Made by a program: the position numbers and the translations under genes. Below the pieces are notes generated by a model. It had not been told where the DNA came from, did not search any database, and was given only the letters and a program-made list of their open reading frames with translations. A DNA stretch of 5,141 bases from Pseudomonadota bacterium (GTDB taxonomy: Bacteria > Pseudomonadota > Alphaproteobacteria > Rhizobiales > Devosiaceae): assembly GCA_023437755.1 (NCBI GenBank), contig JAEZFJ010000085.1:1-5141 (forward strand). Direction: 5' to 3'. Of the stretch, positions 1 to 5,141 are shown one piece after another (position 1 is the first letter of the stretch; the number at the start of each line of letters is the position of its first letter).

Positions 1-583
1 GGCCCAGGGTCGCTCGGGTGAGATCGTCGGCGTAGAACTTCGCCCGCAACTGGTCACCGACGGCAACCGTCTGGCGCAATCCTCGGGTCTTACAGGCCTC
101 AGCTTCGCTCCGGGCAGCATCCTCGACTATGACGCCAGTGGGGCCGATGCGGTGATCGCCCTGCATGCCTGCGACACGGCGACGGACGACGCCATCTACA
201 AGGGCATCCTGGCCGGCGCTCGCCTGATCGCCGTTGCACCATGCTGTCACAAGCAGGTCCGGCGCGAGATGGAGCGTGGCACTGCCGCCGGCACACTGTC
301 GCCGCTGCTCCGTCATGGCATCTTCCGCGAGCGTCAGGCCGAGATGCTGACTGACACCCTGCGGGCGCTGCTGCTGGAGCGGCACGGCTACAAGACACGC
401 GTGTTTGAGTTCGTCTCCGACGCCCACACCCCCAAGAACAACCTCATCGTCGCCGAGAAGGATTCCCGGGCCGGCAAGGAGGCCGATGCACAGATCGCCG
501 ACCTCAAAGCCATGTTCGGCATCGGAGAGCACTATCTGGAGCGGCTGCTGGCGGGTACTGAAGCGAACACCGCACTCTCGTAG
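1..583 (+). CDS. SAM-dependent methyltransferase, PF13679-like, 5'-truncated by window
   Basis: The reading frame is open from base 2 to the TAG at 581-583, giving 193 visible residues; the N-terminus, presumably with the glycine-rich SAM motif I, lies before the window. Numbering from the first visible codon, residues 10-14 (GVELR) look like the end of strand beta-2 with its acidic ribose-binding residue. Residues 53-64 (ALHACDTATDDA) and 79-85 (APCCHKQ) are the two signature segments I recognise from the Methyltransf_32 family (METTL25/GSTCD-like proteins), and residues 144-148 (PKNNL) match its late conserved PKN motif. The fold is a soluble class I methyltransferase. The substrate is unknown; an RNA or protein target is only a guess. 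The stop codon abuts a palindromic repeat and the next gene is 142 nt downstream, so it is probably a separate transcription unit. The family call is fairly safe, the function is not. Confidence 0.8.
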   Translation, partial: AQGRSGEIVGVELRPQLVTDGNRLAQSSGLTGLSFAPGSILDYDASGADAVIALHACDTATDDAIYKGILAGARLIAVAPCCHKQVRREMERGTAAGTLSPLLRHGIFRERQAEMLTDTLRALLLERHGYKTRVFEFVSDAHTPKNNLIVAEKDSRAGKEADAQIADLKAMFGIGEHYLERLLAGTEANTALS

Positions 584-665
584 ACCTCATCCTGAGCGTG
601 TCGAAGGTCGAGGTCGCGGCCACGGTGTTACCGACCTCCTGGTTCGACGGGCTCACCATGAGGTC
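583..665. repeat. Long imperfect palindrome, likely interspersed intergenic repeat
   Basis: One axis of symmetry (paired positions sum to 1248) organises the whole element. GACCTCAT (583-590) pairs with ATGAGGTC (658-665), TGAGC (593-597) with GCTCA (651-655), GTCGAA (600-605) with TTCGAC (643-648), and GAGGTCG (610-616) with CGACCTC (632-638), leaving a 15-nt loop. The paired blocks are interrupted by short mismatch blocks of equal size on both sides. The arms, with CTCATCCTGAGC and GTCGAAGG, resemble intergenic palindromes I remember as recurring many times in alphaproteobacterial genomes. It begins at the last base of the methyltransferase stop codon. As RNA it could fold into a long hairpin and end or stabilise that transcript, but there is no U-tract. 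Copy number cannot be judged from this window. Confidence 0.75.
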
Positions 666-725
666 CGGGAGGCTGGCGGCTCTCCTCTTCACCGCCTATA
701 TCCGCCCTAACGAAGGCAAGAGCAC

Positions 726-1046
726 ATGACCAAGATCACTTACATCGCTCCGGATGGCGAGCGCATCGATACGGAAGCGCAGGCCGGTTCCACCGTGATG
801 GAAACCGCTATCATGAACGGCATCCCCGGCATCGTTGCCGAGTGCGGCGGCGCCTGCACCTGCGCCACCTGCCACGTCTACGTCGATGATGCCTGGGCGG
901 AGACGGTGGGCGGCCCCTCGATGATGGAAGAGGACATGCTCGACTTTGCGTTCGACGTTCGTCCGCAGAGCCGCCTCTCGTGCCAGATCAAGGTCAGCGA
1001 CAAGCTCGACGGCCTGGTTGTGCATGTGCCCAGCCGTCAGGGCTGA
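726..1046 (+). CDS. 2Fe-2S ferredoxin, adrenodoxin/FdxB type
   Basis: This encodes a 106-residue soluble electron carrier, the usual length for a vertebrate-type/ISC-type 2Fe-2S ferredoxin. The cluster ligands are visible as C40-x5-C46-x2-C49 within CGGACTCATCH, and C86 in RLSCQIKV. C44 is an additional, probably non-ligating cysteine. The acidic helix typical of the adrenodoxin class (around residues 65-73, MMEEDML) and the C-terminal LVVHVP strand are present. The ATG at 726 is supported by GAAGG at 712-716 with 9-nt spacing. Possible partners are a cytochrome P450, an iron-sulfur assembly step, or the sulfite reductase encoded downstream; the sequence does not decide between them. It precedes cysG by 177 nt that contain a hairpin and possible promoter elements, so membership in the cys operon is doubtful. 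The family is clear and the physiological partner is inference. Confidence 0.93.
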   Translation: MTKITYIAPDGERIDTEAQAGSTVMETAIMNGIPGIVAECGGACTCATCHVYVDDAWAETVGGPSMMEEDMLDFAFDVRPQSRLSCQIKVSDKLDGLVVHVPSRQG

Positions 1047-1063
1047 GCGGAATTTTCGCTCAG
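1043..1063 (+). terminator. Terminator-like hairpin at the ferredoxin stop codon
   Basis: CTGAGCG (1043-1049) and CGCTCAG (1057-1063) form a perfect 7-bp stem around the 7-nt loop GAATTTT. The TGA stop of the ferredoxin gene (1044-1046) lies inside the left arm. No run of T follows the stem (GGCCGCC comes next), so it does not meet the standard intrinsic terminator pattern. It could still slow RNA polymerase or protect the 3' end. A competing small hairpin, CAGCC (1031-1035) with GGCTG (1041-1045), overlaps it. Confidence 0.35.
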
Positions 1064-1147
1064 GGCCGCCTCTCCGGATTCATTTGGCGGCCTTGCTGCC
1101 GAGGTGCCCGTTCGCGTTCCACGCGCCGCCCAGCGCGAGAAATATAA

Positions 1148-1170
1148 AAGCTATTGGTTTTCAATAGCTT
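1148..1170. promoter_or_regulatory. Perfect 9-bp inverted repeat upstream of cysG, candidate operator
   Basis: AAGCTATTG (1148-1156) and CAATAGCTT (1162-1170) are perfect reverse complements separated by GTTTT. The site lies in an AT-rich patch (about 1140-1170) that stands out in otherwise very GC-rich DNA, and ends 53 nt before the cysG start codon. The size and symmetry suit a dimeric transcription factor, for example a LysR-type sulfur regulator, but I cannot assign a protein. Alternatively it is a transcribed hairpin. It directly abuts the possible -35 element at 1169-1174. Confidence 0.5.
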
Positions 1171-1197
1171 GTGAGGTGTCCCTGCTGCCGGTATTTT
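1169..1197 (+). promoter_or_regulatory. Possible sigma-70 promoter for the cys operon
   Basis: TTGTGA (1169-1174) and TATTTT (1192-1197) are separated by 17 nt, and each matches four of six bases of the -35 and -10 consensus. Transcription would begin near 1204, leaving a leader of about 20 nt before cysG. Some promoter is expected here because the upstream ferredoxin gene ends in a hairpin and a 177-nt gap follows. This is a weak pattern match; if it is right, the long leader hairpin at 1175-1222 would not be fully transcribed. Confidence 0.25.
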
Positions 1198-1222
1198 CCG
1201 CCTGCAGTGAAACTGGGACACC
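1175..1222 (+). promoter_or_regulatory. Candidate structured leader directly before cysG
   Basis: GGTGTCCC (1175-1182) is the exact reverse complement of GGGACACC (1215-1222), which ends one base before the cysG ATG. Inside it, 1183-1191 (TGCTGCCGG) can pair with 1198-1206 (CCGCCTGCA) at seven of nine positions, closing a TATTTT loop, with an 8-nt bulge at 1207-1214. Transcribed, this would be a roughly 48-nt hairpin covering the only purine-rich stretch (GGGA, 1215-1218) available as a ribosome binding site, so it could gate translation of cysG. It could also be a DNA operator. I do not recognise it as a known riboswitch such as SAM-II. Confidence 0.35.
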
Positions 1223-1223
1223 A

Positions 1224-2615
1224 ATGGGCACTCTCAACACGTTTCCGTTGAGCTATATCGTCGAGGGCAGGAAGATCATCATCGTCGGCGGCACCGACGA
1301 AGCCCTGAACAAGGCCCGGCTGGCAAGTAAGACTACTGCTCAGGTCGTGATTGTCTCCCGGCAGATCGAGGCCGACTTCTCCGTCCACGCCGACGCCGTT
1401 CACGAGCGGCCGCTGGTCGCCGGGGACCTTGACGGGGCAGCGCTGGTCTTCGTTGCAGAGGAAGGCGAGGACGCGGAGCTTGCAAAGGCCGAGGCGCGAC
1501 GCCGCGGCGTTCCCCTCAACGTCGTCGACGTACCGCCCGAGTGCGATTTCTACACGCCGTCGATCGTCGACCGGGCGCCGCTGACCGTTGCCATCTCCAC
1601 CGAAGGCGATGCGCCGGTCCTGGCCCGACTCGTCCGCGCCCGCATCGAGGCGATGCTCTCCCCCTCTGTCGGCAAAATCGCGAGTCTTGCCGGGCGGTTG
1701 CGGCACAAGGCTGAAGCCCTGATTCACGACAACGCCGCCCGCCGCCGCTTCTACGAGGCCCTGGTGACCTCACCCGAGATCGAGGCCGCCGAGCAGCGGG
1801 GCGCCGGCACGGCGGCTGCAGAGAGCCTGCTCGTCAGTCATGCCGCCGGAACTGGACAGGGCGTGGTCTGGCTGATCGGCGCCGGTCCCGGCACCGAAGA
1901 TCTGCTGACCCTCCGCGCCCAGCGACTGCTGCAGGAAGCCGATGTCATTGTTCATGACCAGTTGGTGCCGCAGGTTGTTGTCGACATGGCCCGTCGCGAC
2001 GCCGAGCGCATCAGCGTCGGCAAAGCAAAGGGCCATCACAGTTTCTCCCAGGCCCAGATCAACACCTTGATCGTGCGCCTCGCCGACGAAGGCAAGCGCG
2101 TGGCTCGCCTCAAGTCCGGCGATCCCATGGTGTTCGGCCGGGCAGGCGAGGAGATCGCCGCCCTCCGCAAGGCCGGCATCACCTACTCGGTCGTGCCGGG
2201 CGTCAGCGCTGCGCTGGCGGCTGCAGCGGACACCGCTACGCCGGTGACCCTGCGAAAGGTGTCGAGCGGGTTCGTCATGGCGACGGCCCACGGTGCCGAC
2301 GACGGTGACCTCACCCACTGGGCCGCCCTGGCTCAGGCCGGCCTGACGCTCGCGCTCTACATGGGCAAGTCGATTGCAGGAGAGGTGGCCGCCCGCCTGA
2401 TCCAGCATGGCGCGCCCGCCGACCTCCCGGTGGGCGTCGTCGTGAACGCTGGCCGTCCCGACCGCACGACCTACTCCGGCTCGCTCGCTGCTCTGGCGTC
2501 CAACTCCGTCGACTTCGCCGATGGTCCCGCCGTCATCCTGGTCGGCAGGGCCGTCGCTGCCGGCGATTGGGCCGACGCCGCGGCGTTTGCCGTGCAGAAC
2601 TTCAAGGTAGCCTGA
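1224..2615 (+). CDS. cysG: Siroheme synthase: precorrin-2 dehydrogenase/ferrochelatase fused to uroporphyrinogen-III methyltransferase
   Basis: This 463-residue protein matches the length of E. coli CysG (457). It converts uroporphyrinogen III to siroheme in the cytoplasm. The N-terminal dehydrogenase/chelatase domain spans about residues 1-200: nucleotide-binding segment IIIVGGTDEALNKAR (18-32), NVVD (99-102) with the catalytic aspartate D102 (equivalent to E. coli D104), and TPSIVDRAPL plus STEGDAPVLAR (111-135). The C-terminal SAM-dependent SUMT domain begins near 213: GAGPG (219-223), LLTLRAQRLLQEAD (227-240), D245 in HDQLV, GDPMVFGRAGEE (299-310), VVPGVSA (323-329) and YMG with M380. The frame is open back to a GTG at 1104, but homology to the CysG N-terminus begins at the ATG at 1224, so that start is chosen. 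The nucleotide motif has GGT where GGG is usual. The stop is one base before the next gene, which marks an operon with the sulfite reductase gene whose cofactor it makes. Confidence 0.93.
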   Translation: MGTLNTFPLSYIVEGRKIIIVGGTDEALNKARLASKTTAQVVIVSRQIEADFSVHADAVHERPLVAGDLDGAALVFVAEEGEDAELAKAEARRRGVPLNVVDVPPECDFYTPSIVDRAPLTVAISTEGDAPVLARLVRARIEAMLSPSVGKIASLAGRLRHKAEALIHDNAARRRFYEALVTSPEIEAAEQRGAGTAAAESLLVSHAAGTGQGVVWLIGAGPGTEDLLTLRAQRLLQEADVIVHDQLVPQVVVDMARRDAERISVGKAKGHHSFSQAQINTLIVRLADEGKRVARLKSGDPMVFGRAGEEIAALRKAGITYSVVPGVSAALAAAADTATPVTLRKVSSGFVMATAHGADDGDLTHWAALAQAGLTLALYMGKSIAGEVAARLIQHGAPADLPVGVVVNAGRPDRTTYSGSLAALASNSVDFADGPAVILVGRAVAAGDWADAAAFAVQNFKVA

Positions 2616-2616
2616 C

Positions 2617-2940
2617 ATGGAACTTCTCACCGGCAACGAACTGATCAGCGGCGCCACGGTCTACCTTGACGCCTCCGGCCGCTGGGTCGAGGAGCTGCAG
2701 GCCGCCCGCCTCTTCGGCAAGGACGAGGCCGAAGCGCGCGACGCCGCCATTGCCGCAAGCAAGGCCACTGGCCGCATCAACAGCATCGAAATCGAGGAAG
2801 TCGAGCAGGTCGAGGGTGCCCTGGTGCCCAAGCGGCTGCGCGAGCGCATCCGCGCGGCGGGTCCCACCGCGCCCCTCAACCTGAACGGTGTACTCTTCGA
2901 CCGCCAGCGCCTGGGTAAGGACGATCATGTATCGATATGA
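2617..2940 (+). CDS. DUF2849 domain protein between cysG and cysI
   Basis: This is a 107-residue soluble protein with no signal peptide, membrane segment or cysteine. I recognise it as the DUF2849 family: the N-terminal LLTGNELISGATVYLDASG (3-21) followed by GRWVEEL (21-27), a central alanine- and acid-rich helix (about 30-51), and the conserved RLRERIRAAGPT (73-84). After that motif a tail of about 23 residues ends in the region that overlaps cysI. No biochemical function is known to me. The family is typically found between siroheme synthase and sulfite reductase genes in alphaproteobacteria, so a role in siroheme delivery, assembly or regulation of CysI is a reasonable inference only. The ATG follows the cysG stop by one base, with AAGG at 2604-2607 as ribosome binding site inside the cysG end. 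The last 14 nt overlap the cysI start in another frame. Confidence 0.85.
   Translation: MELLTGNELISGATVYLDASGRWVEELQAARLFGKDEAEARDAAIAASKATGRINSIEIEEVEQVEGALVPKRLRERIRAAGPTAPLNLNGVLFDRQRLGKDDHVSI
2916..2921 (+). promoter_or_regulatory. Ribosome binding site that sets the cysI start
   Basis: TAAGGA lies 5 nt before the ATG at 2927, inside the end of the DUF2849 gene. It favours this start over the in-frame GTG at 2888, whose extra 13 residues have no counterpart I know in the family. Confidence 0.65.
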
Positions 2941-4582
2941 CGAATTCGACGCGGCTTTCGTCGCCGGCCGCACCGAGCAGTTCACCGATCAGGTGAAGCG
3001 CCGCCTGTCGGGCGAGATGACGGAGGAGCAGTTCAGGCCGCTCCGGCTGATGAACGGGCTCTACCTGCAGCTCCACGCCTACATGCTGCGCATCGCCGTG
3101 CCCTATGGCACGCTGTCCTCGCGGCAGTTGCGCAAGCTCGCCCATATCGCCCGCACCTACGACCGCGGCTATGGCCATTTCACCACGCGGCAGAACATCC
3201 AGTTCAACTGGCCGCGCCTCAGCGACGTGCCGGCCATCCTCAAGGAACTGGCCAGCGTCGAGATGCACTCCATCCAGACCTCGGGCAACTGCATCCGCAA
3301 TGTCACCACCGACCAGTTCGCCGGTGCTGCCGCCGACGAGATCATCGATCCCCGTCCGGTCGCCGAGATCATCCGCCAGTGGTCGAGCCTGCACCCCGAA
3401 TTCTCGTACCTGCCGCGCAAGTTCAAGATCGCCATTACCGGCGCCACCCATGATCGCGCCGCCATTCGCCTCCACGATATCGGCCTGCAGGCGGCGACCA
3501 ACGGTGCCGGCGACATCGGCTGGGAAGTGTGGGTCGGCGGCGGGCTCGGGCGCACGCCCATGGTCGCCAAGCTGATCAACAGCTTCGTGCCCAACGAGCA
3601 CCTGCTCGCCTATCTCGAGAGCATCCTGCGCGTCTACAACCGCTACGGCCGGCGCGACAACAAGTTCAAGGCCCGCATCAAGATCCTGGTACACGAAGAG
3701 GGTCTGGAGAGCATCAAGGGCCAGGTCGAGGCCGAGTTCGCCCAGATCCGCGGCGGCGTGCTGACACTGCCGCAGGAGGAGGTGGACCGCATCACCACCT
3801 ACTTCGCACCGCCGGAATTCCGCAACCAGGCGGTTACCAGTCTCGACATCGCCTACGAGTCGATCCTTGACCCCGCCTATGGCCGCTGGCTTGACAACAA
3901 CCTCAACGCCCACAAGCAACCGGGCTATGTCTCGGTGACCGTCTCGCTGAAACCGGTGGGCGGCGCACCCGGCGATGCCACCGCCGAGCAGATGGAGGTC
4001 GTTGCCGATCTCGCCGAACGCTATTCCTACGACGAACTCCGCGTCACCCACGAGCAGAACCTGGTGCTGCCGCATGTCGCGCTGTCCGACCTGCGCACCG
4101 TCTACGATGCGCTGGTGGCCGCAGGTCTTGCCGAGGGCAATGTCGGCACCATCGCCGACATGATCTGCTGCCCCGGCCTCGACTATTGCGCGCTGGCCAA
4201 TGCCCGTTCGATCCCGCTCGCGCAGGAAATCTCCAAGGCCTTCTCCGCCCCCGACCGGCAGAAGGAGATCGGCGAACTCAAGATCAAGATCTCGGGCTGC
4301 ATCAATGCCTGCGGCCACCACCATGCCGGCCACATCGGCATCCTGGGGGTCGAGAAGAAGGGTGGCGAGCTCTACCAGATCACCCTGGGGGGCGACGCCA
4401 CCGAGCAGGCCGCAGTCGGCAAGATCATCGGACCCGGATTCGAGGCCGAGGCAGTTCCCGCCGCCATCGAGAAGCTGGTCGACACCTACATTGCCCGGCG
4501 CGCCGAAGGCGAGAGCTTCATCGATGCCTATCGCCGCCTTGGCGATGCTCCGTTCAAGGAGGCCCTCTATGGCGCTGCCTAA
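2927..4582 (+). CDS. cysI: Sulfite reductase hemoprotein (nitrite/sulfite reductase family)
   Basis: This 551-residue protein performs the six-electron reduction of sulfite to sulfide in the cytoplasm. It shows the pseudo-duplicated architecture of the siroheme/4Fe-4S reductases. First half: TTRQNIQFNW (86-95) with siroheme-contacting R88, NCIRNVTTD (121-129) with R124, and RKFKIAITG (164-172) with K165 and K167. Second half: RVTHEQNLVLP (372-382), the structural repeat of the TTRQ segment, then the cluster cysteines C415-x5-C421 (CPGLDYC) and C458-x3-C462 (GCINACGHH), where C462 should bridge cluster and siroheme. Context with cysG and cysH argues for sulfite rather than nitrite as substrate. 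No flavoprotein subunit is encoded nearby, so the donor may be a ferredoxin or a distant reductase. Gene ends overlap both neighbours by 14 nt. Family assignment is secure; the exact donor class is not. Confidence 0.93.
   Translation: MYRYDEFDAAFVAGRTEQFTDQVKRRLSGEMTEEQFRPLRLMNGLYLQLHAYMLRIAVPYGTLSSRQLRKLAHIARTYDRGYGHFTTRQNIQFNWPRLSDVPAILKELASVEMHSIQTSGNCIRNVTTDQFAGAAADEIIDPRPVAEIIRQWSSLHPEFSYLPRKFKIAITGATHDRAAIRLHDIGLQAATNGAGDIGWEVWVGGGLGRTPMVAKLINSFVPNEHLLAYLESILRVYNRYGRRDNKFKARIKILVHEEGLESIKGQVEAEFAQIRGGVLTLPQEEVDRITTYFAPPEFRNQAVTSLDIAYESILDPAYGRWLDNNLNAHKQPGYVSVTVSLKPVGGAPGDATAEQMEVVADLAERYSYDELRVTHEQNLVLPHVALSDLRTVYDALVAAGLAEGNVGTIADMICCPGLDYCALANARSIPLAQEISKAFSAPDRQKEIGELKIKISGCINACGHHHAGHIGILGVEKKGGELYQITLGGDATEQAAVGKIIGPGFEAEAVPAAIEKLVDTYIARRAEGESFIDAYRRLGDAPFKEALYGAA
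4556..4562 (+). promoter_or_regulatory. Strong Shine-Dalgarno for cysH within the cysI end
   Basis: AAGGAGG stands 6 nt before the ATG at 4569, close to ideal sequence and spacing. It is the strongest ribosome binding site in the window and decides the cysH start within the cysI coding sequence, suggesting that cysH is both coupled and independently well initiated. Confidence 0.8.
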
Positions 4583-5141
4583 GCTCGCACCCCCGCCCGC
4601 CGCACAAGACAAGCTGCGCGCCCTCGGTATCCTCGCCCTCAACGGCATGTTCGATGAAATGGACGCCGTTGGCGTGCTCCGCTATGCGGCAACCGAAGTG
4701 CTGCCGGGCGATCTCGCCATCGTGTCATCCTTCGGCGCGGATTCTGCAGTCCTGCTCCACATGGTCTCGCAGGTGGATCCCTCCTTGCAGGTCTATTTCC
4801 TCGAGACCGGCAAGCACTTCGCCGAGACGCTGTACTATGTCGAGACGCTGAAGCGGCACCTGGGGCTCAGCAACGTCATCGCCATTCATCCCGCCAGCTC
4901 CGACGTCGCCCGCTTCGATCCGCGCGGCGATCTCTGGGAGACCGATCCGGACTCCTGCTGCTTCATCCGCAAGACGGAGCCGCTGGAGCCGGTGACCGAG
5001 ATGTTCGGCGGCTGGGTCACCGGGCGCAAGCGCTACCAGACCAAGGAGCGCGGCGTGCTGCCGCATTTCGAGCTGACCAGCGACGACCGTATCAAGGTCA
5101 ATCCCCTGGCCTACTTTACCGACGCCGATGTCAACCAGTAC
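4569..5141 (+). CDS. cysH: Phosphoadenylyl/adenylyl sulfate reductase, 3'-truncated by window
   Basis: There are 191 visible codons with no stop; family members are usually about 230-260 residues. It reduces APS or PAPS to sulfite with thioredoxin or glutathione as donor, feeding CysI. Visible motifs: SSFGADSAVLLH (53-64), the modified P-loop of the PAPS-reductase/ATP-pyrophosphatase fold; LETGKHF (78-84); DLWETDPDSCCFIRKTEPL with adjacent C130 and C131; and TGRKRYQ (151-157) for sulfonucleotide binding. The Cys-Cys pair is characteristic of the 4Fe-4S APS reductase branch (EC 1.8.4.10), since E. coli-type PAPS reductases lack it. The matching CxxC pair and the catalytic C-terminal cysteine would lie past the window end. 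The start at 4569 overlaps cysI by 14 nt and is set by AAGGAGG. Using cysH for an APS-type enzyme follows common annotation practice. Confidence 0.92.
   Translation, partial: MALPKLAPPPAAQDKLRALGILALNGMFDEMDAVGVLRYAATEVLPGDLAIVSSFGADSAVLLHMVSQVDPSLQVYFLETGKHFAETLYYVETLKRHLGLSNVIAIHPASSDVARFDPRGDLWETDPDSCCFIRKTEPLEPVTEMFGGWVTGRKRYQTKERGVLPHFELTSDDRIKVNPLAYFTDADVNQY

Noticed and set aside
674..702. Possible promoter for the ferredoxin gene with TATATC at 697-702
   Set aside because: The only partner at suitable spacing (TGGCGG near 674) is a poor -35, and a sigma-54 pattern (GG/GC with the right spacing) is not met either.
1143..1148. TATAAA as a -10 box upstream of cysG
   Set aside because: No acceptable -35 lies 15-19 nt upstream (CACGCG region); the TTGTGA/TATTTT pair fits better, though still weakly.
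1148..1222. SAM-II or other known SAM riboswitch in the cysG leader
   Set aside because: The two inverted repeats do not reproduce the SAM-II pseudoknot sequence pattern as I remember it; no known class could be assigned by eye.
1104..1223. A 40-residue N-terminal extension of CysG starting at GTG 1104
   Set aside because: The extension has no similarity to CysG, runs through the inverted repeats, and the family N-terminus aligns from the ATG at 1224.
1770..2657. A 295-codon open frame on the - strand opposite cysG
   Set aside because: Same codon-bias artefact; the + strand carries the complete SUMT motif set.
2888..2926. A 13-residue extension of CysI starting at GTG 2888
   Set aside because: The ATG at 2927 has a well-placed TAAGGA, and the extension is simply the out-of-frame end of the DUF2849 gene.
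2876..4648. A 590-codon open frame on the - strand opposite cysI
   Set aside because: It is a mirror frame of a GC-rich coding sequence. The + strand protein has all sulfite reductase motifs; the - strand product is low-complexity and resembles no family I know.
1..5141. Defence island, toxin-antitoxin, prophage, CRISPR or transposon
   Set aside because: No transposase, integrase, direct-repeat array, toxin-like small gene pair or composition shift is visible; the genes are housekeeping sulfur metabolism.

Overview
The window is a GC-rich bacterial segment with all genes on the + strand. It suggests an alphaproteobacterium, probably of the Hyphomicrobiales (a Devosia-like lineage would fit). 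This rests on the gene order cysG - DUF2849 gene - cysI - cysH, on the recognisable style of these proteins, and on an intergenic palindromic repeat of a kind I associate with alphaproteobacteria. It is an inference from memory, not a database match.

Layout: (1) positions 1-583 hold the 3' part of a SAM-dependent methyltransferase of the Methyltransf_32 (PF13679) type, whose start is outside the window. (2) Positions 584-725 are intergenic and dominated by a long imperfect palindrome (583-665). (3) Positions 726-1046 encode an adrenodoxin-type 2Fe-2S ferredoxin. (4) Positions 1047-1223 are non-coding: a hairpin at the ferredoxin stop codon, then an AT-rich patch with a perfect 9-bp inverted repeat, then a second, long-range inverted repeat ending directly before the next start codon. 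(5) Positions 1224-5141 form a tightly packed sulfite-assimilation operon: cysG (siroheme synthase), a small DUF2849 protein, cysI (sulfite reductase hemoprotein) and cysH (APS/PAPS reductase, cut by the window end). Gaps are +1, -14 and -14 nt, so the last genes are probably translationally coupled.

How the genes fit together: CysH reduces activated sulfate to sulfite. CysI reduces sulfite to sulfide with a siroheme and a 4Fe-4S cluster, and CysG makes that siroheme from uroporphyrinogen III. The DUF2849 protein has no known function, but its place between cysG and cysI suggests a role in siroheme or sulfite reductase biology. No CysJ-like flavoprotein is present in the window, so the electron donor of CysI is open. 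The upstream ferredoxin is a possible donor but is not clearly in the same transcript.

I found no defence system, mobile element, CRISPR array or RNA gene. The region is mostly conserved core metabolism. The parts most worth a second look are the structured cysG leader, the internal symmetry of the 583-665 palindrome, and the DUF2849 protein.
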